From positions 1 through 38,924 of the forward strand of contig NDFF03000112.1 of the NCBI GenBank assembly GCA_002150815.3: DNA of 38,924 nt. Direction: 5' to 3'. Positions 11,501-22,809 of this stretch are shown piece after piece. The notes below the pieces were generated by a model. The model saw only the letters and a list, made by a program, of their open reading frames with translations. It was not told the DNA's origin and did no database searches. This DNA comes from Grammothele lineata (Eukaryota; Basidiomycota; Agaricomycetes; Polyporales; Polyporaceae). Both the position numbers and the translations under genes were made by a program. Each line of letters starts with the position of its first letter. Position 1 is the stretch's first letter.

Positions 11501-13650
11501 GTCCCTTCCCACAGCAATCTCGACTCCATGTACGCCAACCAGAGCCCCTTCTCCGACCCGATACACCAGTTCCACAACCCCAGCCCCGACCCGTATGGCC
11601 TTACGCCCTCTTCCTACAGCAATGGCAAACCCTCCCCGCTGACGCCCAACGACACCGTCGGCAGCCTGCAGCACTCGTCTGCTTTCACCTTCAATGGCCA
11701 GCTCTCAGAGTATCCGTCTGGGAAAGGCTCCACCGACGTTCTCGACCGCCGCATGTCTGGCCTCAGCACGGGCAGTTACCCCTCCGACTACAACAATGAC
11801 GAGGACTACAACGGCATGTCCGTCAACCCCGACCTCGGCATCGGCTTTCCGGCTTCCTCCACTCTTTCCCCGTTCCAGGGCCGAATGGCCCAGGGGCGCT
11901 ACCCGCCCTCCGTAATTCCGCCGCTCTCCCTACCATCCCACCTTTACCAAAACTACATTCCGGATCATCTTCGGCATCAGTCCGCAGCCTTTTCCGAGAA
12001 GGTGGCGATCTGCCGTCCTTCATCGCGCCATCGACGGGCCCCCGGTCAGAATTTTTGCTCTGGACGAGATGAGCTGCGTCCGCATGGACCTGGGCGCGGC
12101 GGGCGCGACTGACCTGCAGACCCGCTCATAAGTAGATCCCGGCTGTTGCAGCCCATACCTTGCTCATTACGTCCGGACGCCGCCCGGGTTCACACTCGGC
12201 GAGCGCACAGTCATCGTCACGTCGAGCAAGGTCGTTCAAAAAGCTTACGTCGCGCGATCGCGCGAGCTGCTCCGTTGCCGCCGGGGAGCGCCGCGTCCTG
12301 ACATGACTTGTCCCCGTCCCGTTTCAGCCTCCTCCGCCCGCCGCCCACTGCGGTCATGATTGGCAATCTGTGGTAGTTGGACGTCGCGTCACGACGACGA
12401 GCCCAAGATCTTCCCCTTGCGCGTCGTCTCCATCTCGGGCGAGCTGGCGCCACAAGAAGGCTCGATCGAGTGAACGACCGCCACCGACAAGGCGTTCGAC
12501 GTGAGCCACTCACCCACTGGAACGACGTACACTGGCCGCTGCGTCGATAAGGAGATCTTCATCTCGGACATCAGCAAGAAGACAAGGTCGAGGCGCTCGT
12601 CAAGGCCACGGCGCCGTCGTCCGACGACAAACCGGAGCGCGTCGTCGGCACGTTCCCTAGCCGCCCCATCAAGGTCATTAGATGATCAGCAAGCCCGCCG
12701 GAGCGCGAAGAACCTCGAGCGTGAGTTTTGCCTCCCCCGCTCCTTCATACCGCAACATCGCGTCAAGTGGGCGAGCGGCGCGTGTGTGGGCGGGCGACGC
12801 TGCGGCCCTGTCAGACGCGACGCGGCGCGTTCGGGTGCATATACTGACAGCCTCCTTCGTAGTCTGCGTCAATGATGGTTTCTACGATCTCCTTACTCCA
12901 CCGACTGCGGTCATGGACTCCGTCGACCAAGTACCTGTACATCTCAACATCCCTCAAGGGTCCAGATGACGCGGTGTTTCTGATCCTCGACCAGCGTTCG
13001 AGGACGCAGGCGCCCTCCTTCATCGCCCGGGCTGCAAGCTGGGGTAGGTTATGACTAAACTGAGCATCATTTTTTCGCGCTGACACGTGCACATAGAGCT
13101 CCGGCTTCTTAAGTGCCGCCACTGCCGGGACCCGCCGCCGTCGCGCGAGTCAGACTCGCTCGACTCTAGGTCCGACGCGCCCATCGCAGCGACGCTGACG
13201 TCGAGTAGCGGCACTGCGTTGGCTCGGTCGCGAACGGCACCAGCACGCCAACGTCGCCGGGCCTGTCAGACTACGACGGCAGGTGCGTCAAGAACAGCAA
13301 CCTTAGACCAGAGTCCTGGAGCAACGGCAGCCTCTGGAAACTGGTCTCGCGGAAGGACCAGAGGCGACCAACGTTCGCCGCCTCTGCTGACACGAGCAGC
13401 GGGTCTTGCGCGTCGTCCGGCGCGCTCCAGCAAGTCGACGTCGGCGAACCAGTGACGAGACCAACGTCTGAACTATCGTCGGTGCCGGTATGTGCTTCAT
13501 GTCAGCCCCTATCCTCGTTGGTGTTGAATCCTCCCTTCAGACCAGTTCTCCGGAGATGCCACCCAACGTATGTTCCCCGTGCTATGTGGGAGGTGGGCAG
13601 CGCCCTGAGCCTCCCGCCCTCCTGCGCGTCCAAGGCGCGATCCTGGATAT
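11492..13650 (+). pseudogene. CSL (CBF1/Su(H)/LAG-1) transcription factor, decayed
   Basis: Relic of a fungal CSL-family DNA-binding transcription factor. The N-terminal Ser/Pro-rich part is intact (11492-12040: SHSNLDSMYANQSPF, LTPNDTVGS, AFTFNGQ, YIPDHLRH). The LAG1 DNA-binding (RHR-N) region follows in pieces: ALDEMSCVRMDLGAAG (about 12055), VRTPPGFTLGERTVIVTSS (about 12170), PPPTAVMIGN (about 12340), EPKIFPLRVVSISGEL (about 12400), SPTGTTYTGRCVDKEIFISD (about 12510) and FPSRPIKVI (about 12655). The start of the beta-trefoil domain reads TISLLHRLRSWTPSTKYLY and LDQRSRTQAPSFIARAASW (12880-13040). After that most of the trefoil is missing and the frame resumes in the Ser-rich linker up to GALQQVDVGE (about 13420-13450). 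In-frame stops at 12374, 12471 and 13469 replace expected tryptophans, and several 1-bp shifts join the pieces. No single frame could make the protein. Confidence 0.85.
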
Positions 13651-14112
13651 GAGGCTTGGCGCATAGGACACTCCCTAACGGCGTAGTGACGTACATACCT
13701 TGTAACTAAACTTCCGTGTAGTAGAGAGGCCCGCAGTCAAGGTGGCGGGAGGCGAGGCTGGGCAAGGCTGCTGCCTGCCGCGGGGCTCTGGGGCGCCGTC
13801 AGCAGAGTCGAGGGCCTCTACAGACATAGGTGAGGAGGCGAGCGAGTGGGAGGCCAGGTCAGTTGGAGAGGATTCATGTCGGGCGGGCATTGGGTGCGCC
13901 GGGTGCGCCGGGAGATGCATGGCAGGAGCTGTCAGCGGAAGGGTGGGCGTGTCCCAAGGATGCGGCTGAGGGCGTAGAAAAACCTCACGTTGCGTCAGGG
14001 GGCGTGAAGGCTTCGAGGCGGTTCGAATCGGGGGTCCGGTGAAGGGGTGCCGGGTTGGGGGCAAAGCAGTCGGCGAAGCGTACGGGGAGCTCGATCCTCC
14101 ATGTCGCGAAGA

Positions 14113-14182
14113 GGCGTCGTACCCACGCCTCGCGGTCCCGCACTGCTCAGCCACCGCCGCCACCCACCGACCGTCGACGCAG
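14113..14182 (-). repeat. Inverted repeat, left copy (about 70 bp)
   Basis: The reverse complement of this stretch aligns with 15195-15264 at roughly 83 percent identity by eye. It shares the cores GTCGGTGG and GTGCGGGACCGC, with one 2-bp gap. The two copies face each other about 1.0 kb apart. Confidence 0.75.
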
Positions 14183-15194
14183 CCTCCCCCACGAGTCCCA
14201 GTGCTAGCTTCAAATGTATCCGAAGTGCAAAGTGCCACGAAGAATGTGCTAATACTATATCTTACCAGCAAGCGATGCCAAGGTCCTCTGAGTAATGCCG
14301 GCGGAGGGAGACCCGTATCCCACATGCCGTATTCCGCCCAAACCCAACCTCTGTGAACCCTAAACGTTTGAACGTTCGGCGTTGGGCTGCGTACCACTAG
14401 CGAGGGGATACTGTAGGCGTAACGAAGGGTCGCGCAGTTGAGCAGAAAGTAAGTAACCACTCAATCTTTACCAGCCTCGTCCTTGTACATTCCGCTCCAT
14501 AGCAAACTATGGCGGCTGAAGTATCCCTTTCGTCTTTTGCGAGTAGCTACTCATACATGTACCTTAAACGTCTACTCAAAAGCGATACTTATGCCTACTA
14601 GTCATGTCCCGCCTCTTGGCTGCTACGTTTGCCCTCGTGCGTGTTGCGTGTGAAAGAGACTCGTACGTCGTCCGTCAACACTGCAGGCCCTAGCTCACAA
14701 CATATGGCTGTGTTCTCCGCCTCATTAGCCCCGAAGTTGTACAGACGCTTGCGCGTGGCTCAGGCTGGGCGAGAAGCGGGCTAGTGGAATTACAACATGA
14801 GTCTGACTGGAGGAAATGTCTCCGCAAGTTTGCTTGGCTATCTAATGTCTGCGTCGGTTGACCTTGCAATCTCATGGGTTACGAGATCGATAGATGAAGT
14901 GGATATACTTTGTACAGAGAAACCCGCCAGGCGCTGGGTGTAGCGGACGTCTAGAAAACTAGCTCGATGGAGGACAACTACATAAGCGCAAACGTGAACG
15001 CACAGCAAAATCAATGTAGAACGGAGGCACGGTTGAGCGAGCAACATATCCGTATGCCAGTCCAATAGCTCAGTATCGCCTCCGTCACCGGCACTCATTG
15101 CCTCGCGCACTCGCCACATAGCTTCTTAATATGATCTACGGTATCTCCCCTCCATCCTCCATACGGTTTGAGTGCGTCGATAATCACAGCTTTC

Positions 15195-15264
15195 GGCAGC
15201 GTCGATGGTCGGTGGATGGCGGGTGGTTGAGCGGTGCGGGACCGCAGGGCGTGAGTACAACGGG
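15195..15264 (+). repeat. Inverted repeat, right copy (about 70 bp)
   Basis: Partner of 14113-14182 in opposite orientation. Together they could be the ends of a small degenerate element or two independent copies of one dispersed repeat. No flanking target duplication was recognised. Confidence 0.75.
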
Positions 15265-15979
15265 TTATTGTACGCTGTTATCGGTACGGAAAGAAAGCTA
15301 GCGTCGAGTAGGGTTGGACGCATTTGGAAGCATAGCGATTGGCGCAGAAACGAGACAGACACGGTGGCAGCAGAAGTGAGAGCTAAGCCAGAAAGGGCGG
15401 GGGAGAAAACGCGCACGGTGGGGAAAATCTCTCTCAGAGCCGCACGCGACAAGTCGGCTACAGACGGCAATAAACCCTCTGCGTCGACACCTATTGTCAA
15501 GACACGGAGTTCGGTGTGGAGGCAGCTTGGGACGACCTGAGCGAGCAAGTGGTCAGCCAAAGGTGCACTGCGACGTGTCTCAATGCACTGCAGATCCAGC
15601 TAAGGGAGTATACTCACAAGCATGTATTATAGTCTCGAGTCTTAAAGCTTCAAAGGCTATGGCGACCGTCGATATCATGTTGGCGAGCGTTCGAGCGGAG
15701 GACGAGTTCATGCGTCAGAAAGGGGACGCGCTACCGGAAGTCGTTCGTATTCACGCAGAAACACGACAGCTCATAGGGCCTTAGCGAGACCCAGCAAGCG
15801 ACGCGAGCTGTCGGCTTCCCTCACGATGAGAAGAAGAGAGCGCGAGCGAGCAATGCGGTAGTACTCACATATCGACTGTTCGTGAGAAGCTGCGGTCAGT
15901 GAATGCGCCCCGAGAAGACTCCCCGCGATAAGCTCGCCTCCCCTGCGCTCGTGAACCCGACTCCGAACCCGCCGCCGAT

Positions 15980-16970
15980 GTGCCTATCCCCACGTCAGTT
16001 CGATGGCGTCACCATGAACGATGGTGGGTGCGTCATCTGGGAAAAGTGCTGCATGAAGAAGCCGGTGGGTTGCTGGCGACAAACCTGAAAGAGACACCAG
16101 CGCGCACCCAGCGTGATGGTTATCGAAGGCATCAAAGTATAAGCTATAAGACGACGTCAACGACATGCTTGCGACTAGTCAGCACAGCGTGTACATTTCG
16201 ACAGACATGACAACACTTACCAGACGTCGGCTGCTCACAGAGAATAAGCAAGGTGTAAGTAATTGCCGAATTCTAGTAAGTGTGACGTGAGCAAGAACAC
16301 CACGCAAGGCTTCTGAGGAACTCGCTCACTAAAACCCATGTAGAGAGCTACCACAGCCCGTGTTCGGAAACTTGATGTCAATAGTGGATAGGTTGAAATC
16401 GGTGAGCTTGACGGCAAGCGTCCATCTGGGGGCGTCATCTAGCTGCCTTCAAAGGCCATGCTTTCGGGCTCAACCTCGCAGAGCATACCGACGTCGTGGC
16501 AGGTAGCGACCGCATTACACCGAGGGCCGTAGGCGCAACGAGATAGATGTGAGGGCGCGAGAGCAGCCATGAGGGGTTCGCCGAACGGAAGGGTGGGATT
16601 AGAGGGTGCGCAGAGCCCACAGCTTGAGTTTGGGTGAGTGGGCGAGGTCGTAAATTCCGATACATTGGACGCACCATTGCTCAAACCGGACAACGCCAGA
16701 TTGACACCGAAGGGCTTCGCGGGCCATGAATTGAGATGTCTGCGCGAGTATGTCAAGAGTTGTGTAGTGCGCAGAGGAGGATGCACTAATCGATGTCGAC
16801 AACATGAAGAACATAGAGGGTAGAATGTACGACGATGGGGTCAAAGACGACACCCACCGCCGCGGCCAGGAGGAAATGGTAGCAGCACGTGAAGTAGCGT
16901 GTGGGAAAGTGACAAGCGAGGGCGCGTCTCTGGTTGGGCGGCTGTTCCGGTGACGCCACACGGACATGCG
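15980..16970 (-). pseudogene. Protein kinase domain relic
   Basis: On the minus strand, reading from high to low coordinates, pieces of a Ser/Thr kinase fold appear in order but in different frames. AVATCHDVGMLCEVEPES (about 16510-16455) stands where a catalytic HRDxKPEN loop belongs, with the His-Arg-Asp lost. AVKLTDFNLST (about 16415-16380) carries the DFG-like motif as DFN. NTGCGSS then LYMGF (about 16365-16325) is the activation-segment end, separated by a 1-bp shift. ADVW follows (about 16225), then GVSF...NPP and FFMQHFSQMT (about 16085-16030), which resembles the C-lobe of a fungal kinase group that reads FFMxxFxGMT. The last two are again joined by a frameshift. Sequence up to 16970 has open frames but no clear N-lobe motifs. 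The lost catalytic residues and shifts argue against activity. Confidence 0.68.
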
Positions 16971-17082
16971 CTAGCGCTCATCGATGCGGCCGCAGCAGCA
17001 CGCACCACAACCGCGCCAGACGCGTCGATTGGCCGTGTTTGCTTGGTGTTTACAGACCCCCATGCCGGGATTGGTTTGACCA

Positions 17083-18408
17083 ATGCCTGCAGCCACATCC
17101 TCTTCTGCCGCGTCCTCCTCAGTGTCCTCCGCTCTTGCCAACCTCACCAAAGCCGCAACCATAGCGGTGTGTTGACCCCTTACCCGACGCAAATGCAGAA
17201 TGGCTGAGAATGTCTCTTACTCCTTCTTCAGCTCACCGCCGTACAAGCCGTACAAGAACAAACACATGCAGAGCTCGCCCGATTGCGAGCAGAAAGGGAT
17301 GATGCGGTCAAGGCTTTGCACGAAGTTCAGCTGGAAGCGAAGGACTTGGAAGCTCGAGGAGAGGGCTTGAAGGCTGCTGTGAGTTCGACCTTAGCCTGTT
17401 TCTCTTTCTTGTCTGATCATGCGTACGTTCCCCAGGCAAGCAAGTCAGACGTGACGGTGCGTCTTCCCTGCTCTTGTACTGCTTGGCCCTTCCTTAGTTT
17501 AAGCAGATCAAGCACCAAGCGGAGATGATCAATCAGCTTCGTGCTGAGGTCCAGCAATGGAAGGCTCAACTAGCATGTATTGAGGACACATCGCGTCAAG
17601 AGGTCGACAGTTGGAAAGAACAGTACAGAAGAACGGAGCATGAGAGAGCGCGACTTTCCCTACGCTTAGAAGAGATGCTTGCTGGGCAGTATGCCGTACG
17701 TTCTTTCCTCCCGTCTGTAGCTGCCGCCCTTACAGCACTTCGCAAATCCAAGGCCCCCCATAGTGCCCGAAGCGCAGGTGAGCGCAAGCGAGAGCCACGC
17801 TCGCGGCATGCCTCCCCCATTCGCGCGTCCGCTTCGAAGCGTAAAGACAGAGAGCTCATGCAGACGCAGGCAAGTGGTAGCCGCGCCGCGCCGCGCGTAC
17901 CCATAGAGGCCGCGTTCGGACAGCCACGCGTCGTCCGCCGCGTGACGGCTGTCGTGACCGTGAAAGAGGAGGACGAGTCGGAGGTTGACGTGGACGCGCT
18001 CCCGGATGACGAGTCTGTGGCGTCCGGGTCCGTGTACGAACCCGGGTCGTCATCTGCGCCCGCGCCGCGCAGGCGGCGGCCGTCAGCTGTTTCTTTTGCG
18101 AAGTCGAAGCGTGCTGCTCGGGAGGGGGAAGGGGAGGAAGGAGAGGAACAGGATGAAGAAGAGGGAGAAGACGAGCTGTTGTTGTCTTCGAAGGTGAGCT
18201 AATATCGCAAACTTTCATCATAGCGTGGCACCTGATAATATCTCTGCAGCAGGTGCGGAAACCTCCTCGAACTCCCGCTGGAGGCTCGAAGTCTCGAGCT
18301 AGCCTCGGCGCGAAGCAATCGGCAACTGCGAGGAAGAGGAAGCTGGACACCGAAGGCCAGGCACCGTCTGGGCGAGGAGGAGGCACGAAGGCTGCGAAAA
18401 CACGATAG
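17083..18408 (+). CDS. Coiled-coil protein with basic and acidic C-terminal tail
   Basis: Unrecognised small protein, possibly nuclear. Exons I can support: 17083-17166 (Ser/Ala-rich leader MPAATSSSAASSSV), 17232-17378, a 21-nt microexon 17436-17456, 17498-17695, a part through 18193, and 18253-18408 ending KAAKTR-stop. Residues of exons 2-4 form a long charged helix (RLRAERDDAVKALHEVQLEA; MINQLRAEVQQWKAQL; QEVDSWKEQYRRTEHERARL), very likely a coiled coil. The tail alternates basic stretches (KRKDRE, RRRRPS) with an acidic run around 18130-18180 (EGEEGEEQDEEEGEDE). The segment 17696-17870 is uncertain: it may be read through, or spliced with introns starting at the GTACGT at 17696 and the GTGAGC at about 17777, which also restores frame. 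A chromatin- or nucleolus-associated role would fit the tail, but this is inference only. Confidence 0.7.
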
Positions 18409-19399
18409 CAACACAATGTTCTTGCTTGCTTCCCGATTCCCGTGTATGAGTAATAAGACTATTTCACCGTTGTACTGATGTAGCACCGGACTCCGCGCCG
18501 GGGAAACGCGTAGGCAGCGAACGCAAAACCTCTACAACTTATCAGATGCACATGGTTATACAGGCACACAAATAGCTTCACGTGTATCGCGTCCAGTGAA
18601 TCGAAGTCAGGCGTGCGACGCGGGAAGCCAAACGCAGGACGCGATGCTCCGCATCCCGTATACAAACCAGTGGGACGTTACTGTACGTACCGTGGCCTCG
18701 ACTCAACGTCCGTTAGAAGGTTCACGGCAACGAGTCATAGGTGAGATTTTTTTCGGCGCGAAGAGGCGACGCATTGCTGATATTCCGAGTCTAGGACCAA
18801 TGCTCACAAGCCGTTTCCTCGCTCCGCGACCCTTTCGGTCGCCGTTCACAGTCATTACGCCCCGTCTCGCTCCATCTCGTCACACCTCGGGAGCGACCCG
18901 GTATGTTGCACGCCTCGCGCAAATGCGTACGTACTGACGGAGACTTCTAGTAATACGGAGACGGAATCTGCCGGCTAAGGGCATAGCCATTTCCACTGAC
19001 CGTCCACAAGAGGCTCAGGAAGGGGATCTACCGACGCCGATTCCACCGCCCGTCCACAAGAAGCTTGTACACATGCAGCATCGCGTACACGATACCGCAG
19101 CAAACCCGGTCATGCGCTCCAACTACAACCCTCCGCGACCCACTAGAGGTGGATTCCGCTGATCACACATCCAGCCGATCTATTGCACGTCCTCAAGAAG
19201 CTTGTGTCAGTACGGCATCACGTATACGATACCGCAGCAAGCAGAGTCATACCTTCGGACCACGATCCACCGCGACATCGGCAACTGGTGGAGCGCGAGC
19301 ACGCTCTTCAGGTGCGTAAGCGAACAAATGGCGACGTATTTATTAACGCTGCGAATGAGCAGCTAACCACGACGCCCCTCTCTAGACTTGACCAACACA
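18409..19399. other. Intergenic, with short local duplication
   Basis: No gene supported. A degenerate direct duplication is visible: the block around 19048-19100 (CACAAGAAGCTTGT... CGATACCGCAGCAA) recurs at 19192-19240, and a shorter cousin (CGTCCACAAGAGGCT) sits near 19002. The frames across it are short. It may be the 5' region of the gene starting at 19400. Confidence 0.5.
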
Positions 19400-20699
19400 A
19401 TGGACTCCACTACATGGCAACAAACTACTATTTCTACTCTCTGCCTCGACGCATCTGTAATGGCTTGGGACGCTGACGCCATTGAGCAGGACTGGCCGTT
19501 GTAAGTAGGCCTGTTCTTATCCACGTCTGACATGCTGAGCATACCATAACGTCCGCCCACGACACAGGACCCCCCAATCTTTTCAATTCTATGCGGACCC
19601 CCTGGCGTTGTGCGATGGTGTCCCACGCTCCCTGATGCACCTGAACGAGGACTACCGATTCGAAACATATCACAAGATTGCTCATTCCCGTCAGAGGCTA
19701 CGGCGCCGTGGGATTGACATGGAGGTCTTAAGAGAGCGATTTCGTTGGCTTCGTGAGAAGCTGGATGCGGTAGAGACGTCGATGGCCGGCGTAAGTCTTC
19801 CCGTCGTCACACAAACGAACGCGCAATGAACCTGCTGACATACTTCGTAGGTGCGTGCGGGCCGGGACTCTGGTACCCCGGGTATCAACGGGCTGAGTAG
19901 GTGCGCAATACTGGATCAGGCAATCGTGGCCGAGAGAAAACTGGCAGAGCACTATCGGACCATCCGGGAAATCGAGGCAGACCTCGCCAACTACGGGGAC
20001 GCCGTCGACCTGCTGAGCCGCCCCGCGGTATGTCTCTAATTGCCAGCATCTAACCATAACCTCTCGCCCTCACAACTGCCCAGGCACGGTTCGACGAACA
20101 CTTCGACATCCTAAAGGGACCTCCTCCTTACGAGCTGCTAACTGACGCGTTGGGCCGCGCCGTCAAGGACTACAAGGAGGCATACACGGAGCACGCCAAC
20201 CACCATGAACGTGCAAAGGAGATATGCAGCCAGCTCACAGAGTCGATCGCAACCTATCCGAACATCAAGTGGGACGTGATCGAGCCTGGTTTCACCTGTT
20301 TAGTCGACATCTCTTCCACCACGGACGACCGGGTGAAGAAAGTAAACGCCCTATTCGAGGTCGTCGAAAAGGTTCGTCTTCCATTGCACTTAACAGCCGA
20401 GAGGAAGAGGTAACATATAGGGTTACAGGAGCGTCTGAGGGCAGCTCGAATCCCCCAGGACATTGTGGACCAGGCAAATGGCAAGCACGTCCCGATTAGC
20501 ATTCTGATTGAATGCGGCGTCGGCGCAGAGCGCACTCTCGACCGCATTCTGCGCGCTGGGAAGGTGCGTACTATGTTCTAGTGCTAACACCGACGCCGCT
20601 GATTGCGCGTAGAGTGTCGACTGCCTCCTCGGGGTCGTGGGGACCCTCACGGCCTGTATGCAGATGAACACGGACATCGGGCGTCCGCAACATCAGTAA
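19400..20699 (+). CDS. Hypothetical helical protein, six exons
   Basis: Unrecognised gene that splices cleanly: 19400-19500, 19568-19790, 19851-20027, 20084-20371, 20429-20563 and 20613-20699. Every phase agrees and the product is 336 residues, starting MDSTTWQQTTIS and ending MNTDIGRPQHQ. Five introns of about 50-70 nt have GT donors (GTAAGT, GTAAGT, GTATGT, GTTCGT, GTGCGT). The protein is mostly predicted helix with charged heptad-like stretches (RLRRRGIDMEVLRERFRWLREKL; AIVAERKLAEHYRTIREIEADL; AVKDYKEAYTEHANHHERAKEI). There is no membrane span, signal peptide or enzyme motif that I recognise. The intact frame over six exons indicates selection or recent origin. It sits in a gene-poor, repeat-bearing stretch, so a lineage-specific or transposon-derived gene is possible. 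Confidence 0.75.
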
Positions 20700-21080
20700 A
20701 AAAACGCTCGCCGTTGTAGGACGATATGGTCTGTACAAGTACTGTAGCGCTGTTGCAATCCCCCCTCTCTCATATGCGCTGTAGCTGCTTGCGCGCGTTC
20801 TGTAGCACTCTGTAGCGCTCCGTAGCTCGCGATAGTTCCGTGCGGCAGCTCTATTGGACACCACAATACTATATATATGACCGGGCCATCGATAGAGTAT
20901 ATCACAGAAGCTGTAGCTGCAGCACGGAAGGGGCTATTTGCTAGTAAATACTAGGTAGAAGCCACATCTTGCACCAGGGGGACGTTGAAAATGGCACGAA
21001 ACACTCTGTATATATGGATTACACCAGACGACGACGATACAGCGCAATACGACAGCAATACATAACGTAGGATAGAAGGA
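20700..21080. repeat. CTGTAG-type degenerate repeat cluster
   Basis: Between about 20733 and 20930 the hexamer CTGTAG occurs repeatedly, often followed by CGC or CTGC (for example CTGTAGCGCTCCGTAGC near 20811). An AT stretch TATATATA follows near 20873. No gene is seen. A similar cluster of CTACAG/CTGTAG words lies at 22815-22950. Confidence 0.55.
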
Positions 21081-21628
21081 ATGAAAGCACAGCTAGTGCA
21101 CGCGATGGATGCGGCTCATCCGTGCCCAGAAGATTGCGCTCGCCTCACATACCCGCTTCTCATTCGCTCGCTGTCCGTTCCTTCTCCCCTTGTAGCCATC
21201 GCAATCTCCTCGCGCGCCGGCGACGCCCTTCCGCAACCTCTTCCGCTTCTACGACGCATCAAAGAGCGAACGTACCTTGTTTGCAGGTTACACTCCGTGC
21301 GCCTAGCATGTCCCCGCACACATCGCGATATTCGACGGCGACGCTCTGTGATGGCGACGACGACGTCTTGAAAGAATGCCTTTGTGACAGGAAGACACGT
21401 TTGAGAGGCGTCTTGTGGGAGGATCGAGTGGCTTACGTAGGGTATAGATGGCCGCGCGAATCGTCCAAGCGAGAGGAGGGTGATCCGGAAGCGGCAGAGC
21501 TGGCCGAGGATGCTCGCGTTAGTATGAGTTGGGACGGTGTTCGGTTGCAACGCACCGGAGGAACTAGCAGTACCCCTGAAACACCTCTCTCATGTATCAT
21601 TCAGCCTGTGGAGGTAGCGCGTACGTGA
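21081..21628 (+). CDS. Doubtful hypothetical reading frame
   Basis: Two overlapping plus-strand frames cover this stretch (one 21081-21371, one 21122-21628). The second half of the longer frame (CLCDRKTRLRGVLWEDRVAYVGYRWPRE, then VSMSWDGVRLQR) has the composition of real protein. The upstream part looks non-coding, and a near-duplicate of the GACGGCGACG/GATGGCGACG words at about 21333-21362 may be the scar of a small duplication. I do not recognise a family. It could be a surviving exon of a decayed gene. No splice model connects it to anything. Confidence 0.3.
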
Positions 21629-22809
21629 GCGTGCCAGCGGAGAGCCTGCTAGGGTACACGTACCTCACCCATAACTCCCAGGGAACCTTGAGTAGCTATT
21701 TCATTGGATCTTGCAACGTCATCTCGCGCGCCGAATCTATTCGCCAATGTCGAAATCGGAACCAGAAGGGGAAACAAAGACAAGAGATCGAAATGAGGAG
21801 GGAGGACTGGAAGATGAGGTGGACTTGAGGTGGACTTGGAGAAAGAGCAAGGACGAGGGGCGACGCTGCGCGAGAATGACTCGAGTCAAGAGGCGCTTAA
21901 ATCTGCCGATGGCGTGATCCAGCGCTTCAATGCCCTTGGACTTGTTCGCCTCTCGTTCTCACCGCGAACTCATCTCCTTCCTGTCGATTCGCTCTATTCG
22001 CGTTCTCGTGTTCGTATCTGTCCTCCCTTTGACCATCTTGTTCACTCTCGTTGCGACCCCCCCTGCGGAGTCTCCTCCAGCCTCGTAGCGCTAGTCCCAG
22101 TCCGCGCCCGCCTCAAACGCTACCACTTGTCTCCGGAACATCCTCCTCTCCTCTGATACGTTCAGCTCGACCTAGGACTCTCTGGCCTCATTCTGGTGTC
22201 CCCCCATGACTGCATCTCTGGTTTTTGCAGCGACCGACTGTACCGATACGGACACCACCAGGTGAGCTTCGGCGTTCTTCGAGCCTCTATCAACTGAGTG
22301 CACAAGCTCCTTCTGCGGGTCTGGTCGACGCGGGTTGCAGCTTGAGTTGTATGCGCTAGTGAGGATATTCCCCTTTCCCCAATTGAGTAGAGTGTAGGAT
22401 GATGGTGGAGGATTGGTTCCCTGACGGTCCTAAACAAGGTGCGTGTCCCTTCCCTGACAGTGACCATGCCCGCCCCCTCTCATGCCTGGTCCTGCTCTCC
22501 TCCCCTCGCCTTCTATCTCCTCTACCCCCCTCTCGCATCTTTGCCCACCGGTGCCAATGCCGCACAGAGAGCTCCTCCCCCCGCTGACCTCCCATACCCG
22601 TGATCTCGCCCACGGCCCTGCATATGTTCTGTCACACCTTCGCATTTGTAAGCGTCCCGTGCTCGTTTTTTCCTCTTTGTGCTCTATTCCTCCCGTGACT
22701 CATACCTTACACTCATGTAGTATACCCTGTATCGTAGCTACAGTGCTTGCTCAATAAAATGCGAATGTGTTGTTCACCATATCCCCTCTCGCGTGCCAAC
22801 CCATCAAAT

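Larger units (their letters stand above)
13651..15970. other. Gene-poor decayed DNA between two pseudogenes
   Basis: A 261-codon minus-strand frame at 13675-14460 is open but of low complexity (Pro/Ser/Ala/His), with no family motif, and reads through one copy of an inverted repeat; I do not accept it as a gene. Frames at 14838-15119, 15126-15560 (minus) and 15494-15784 (plus) are likewise unsupported. The inverted repeat at 14113-14182 and 15195-15264 is the only clear structure. Confidence 0.5.

Noticed and set aside
13675..14460. 261-codon minus-strand open frame
   Set aside because: Low-complexity Pro/Ser/Ala/His translation with no recognisable domain; it reads straight through one arm of the inverted repeat at 14113-14182, and the opposite strand is equally open because the DNA is GC-rich.
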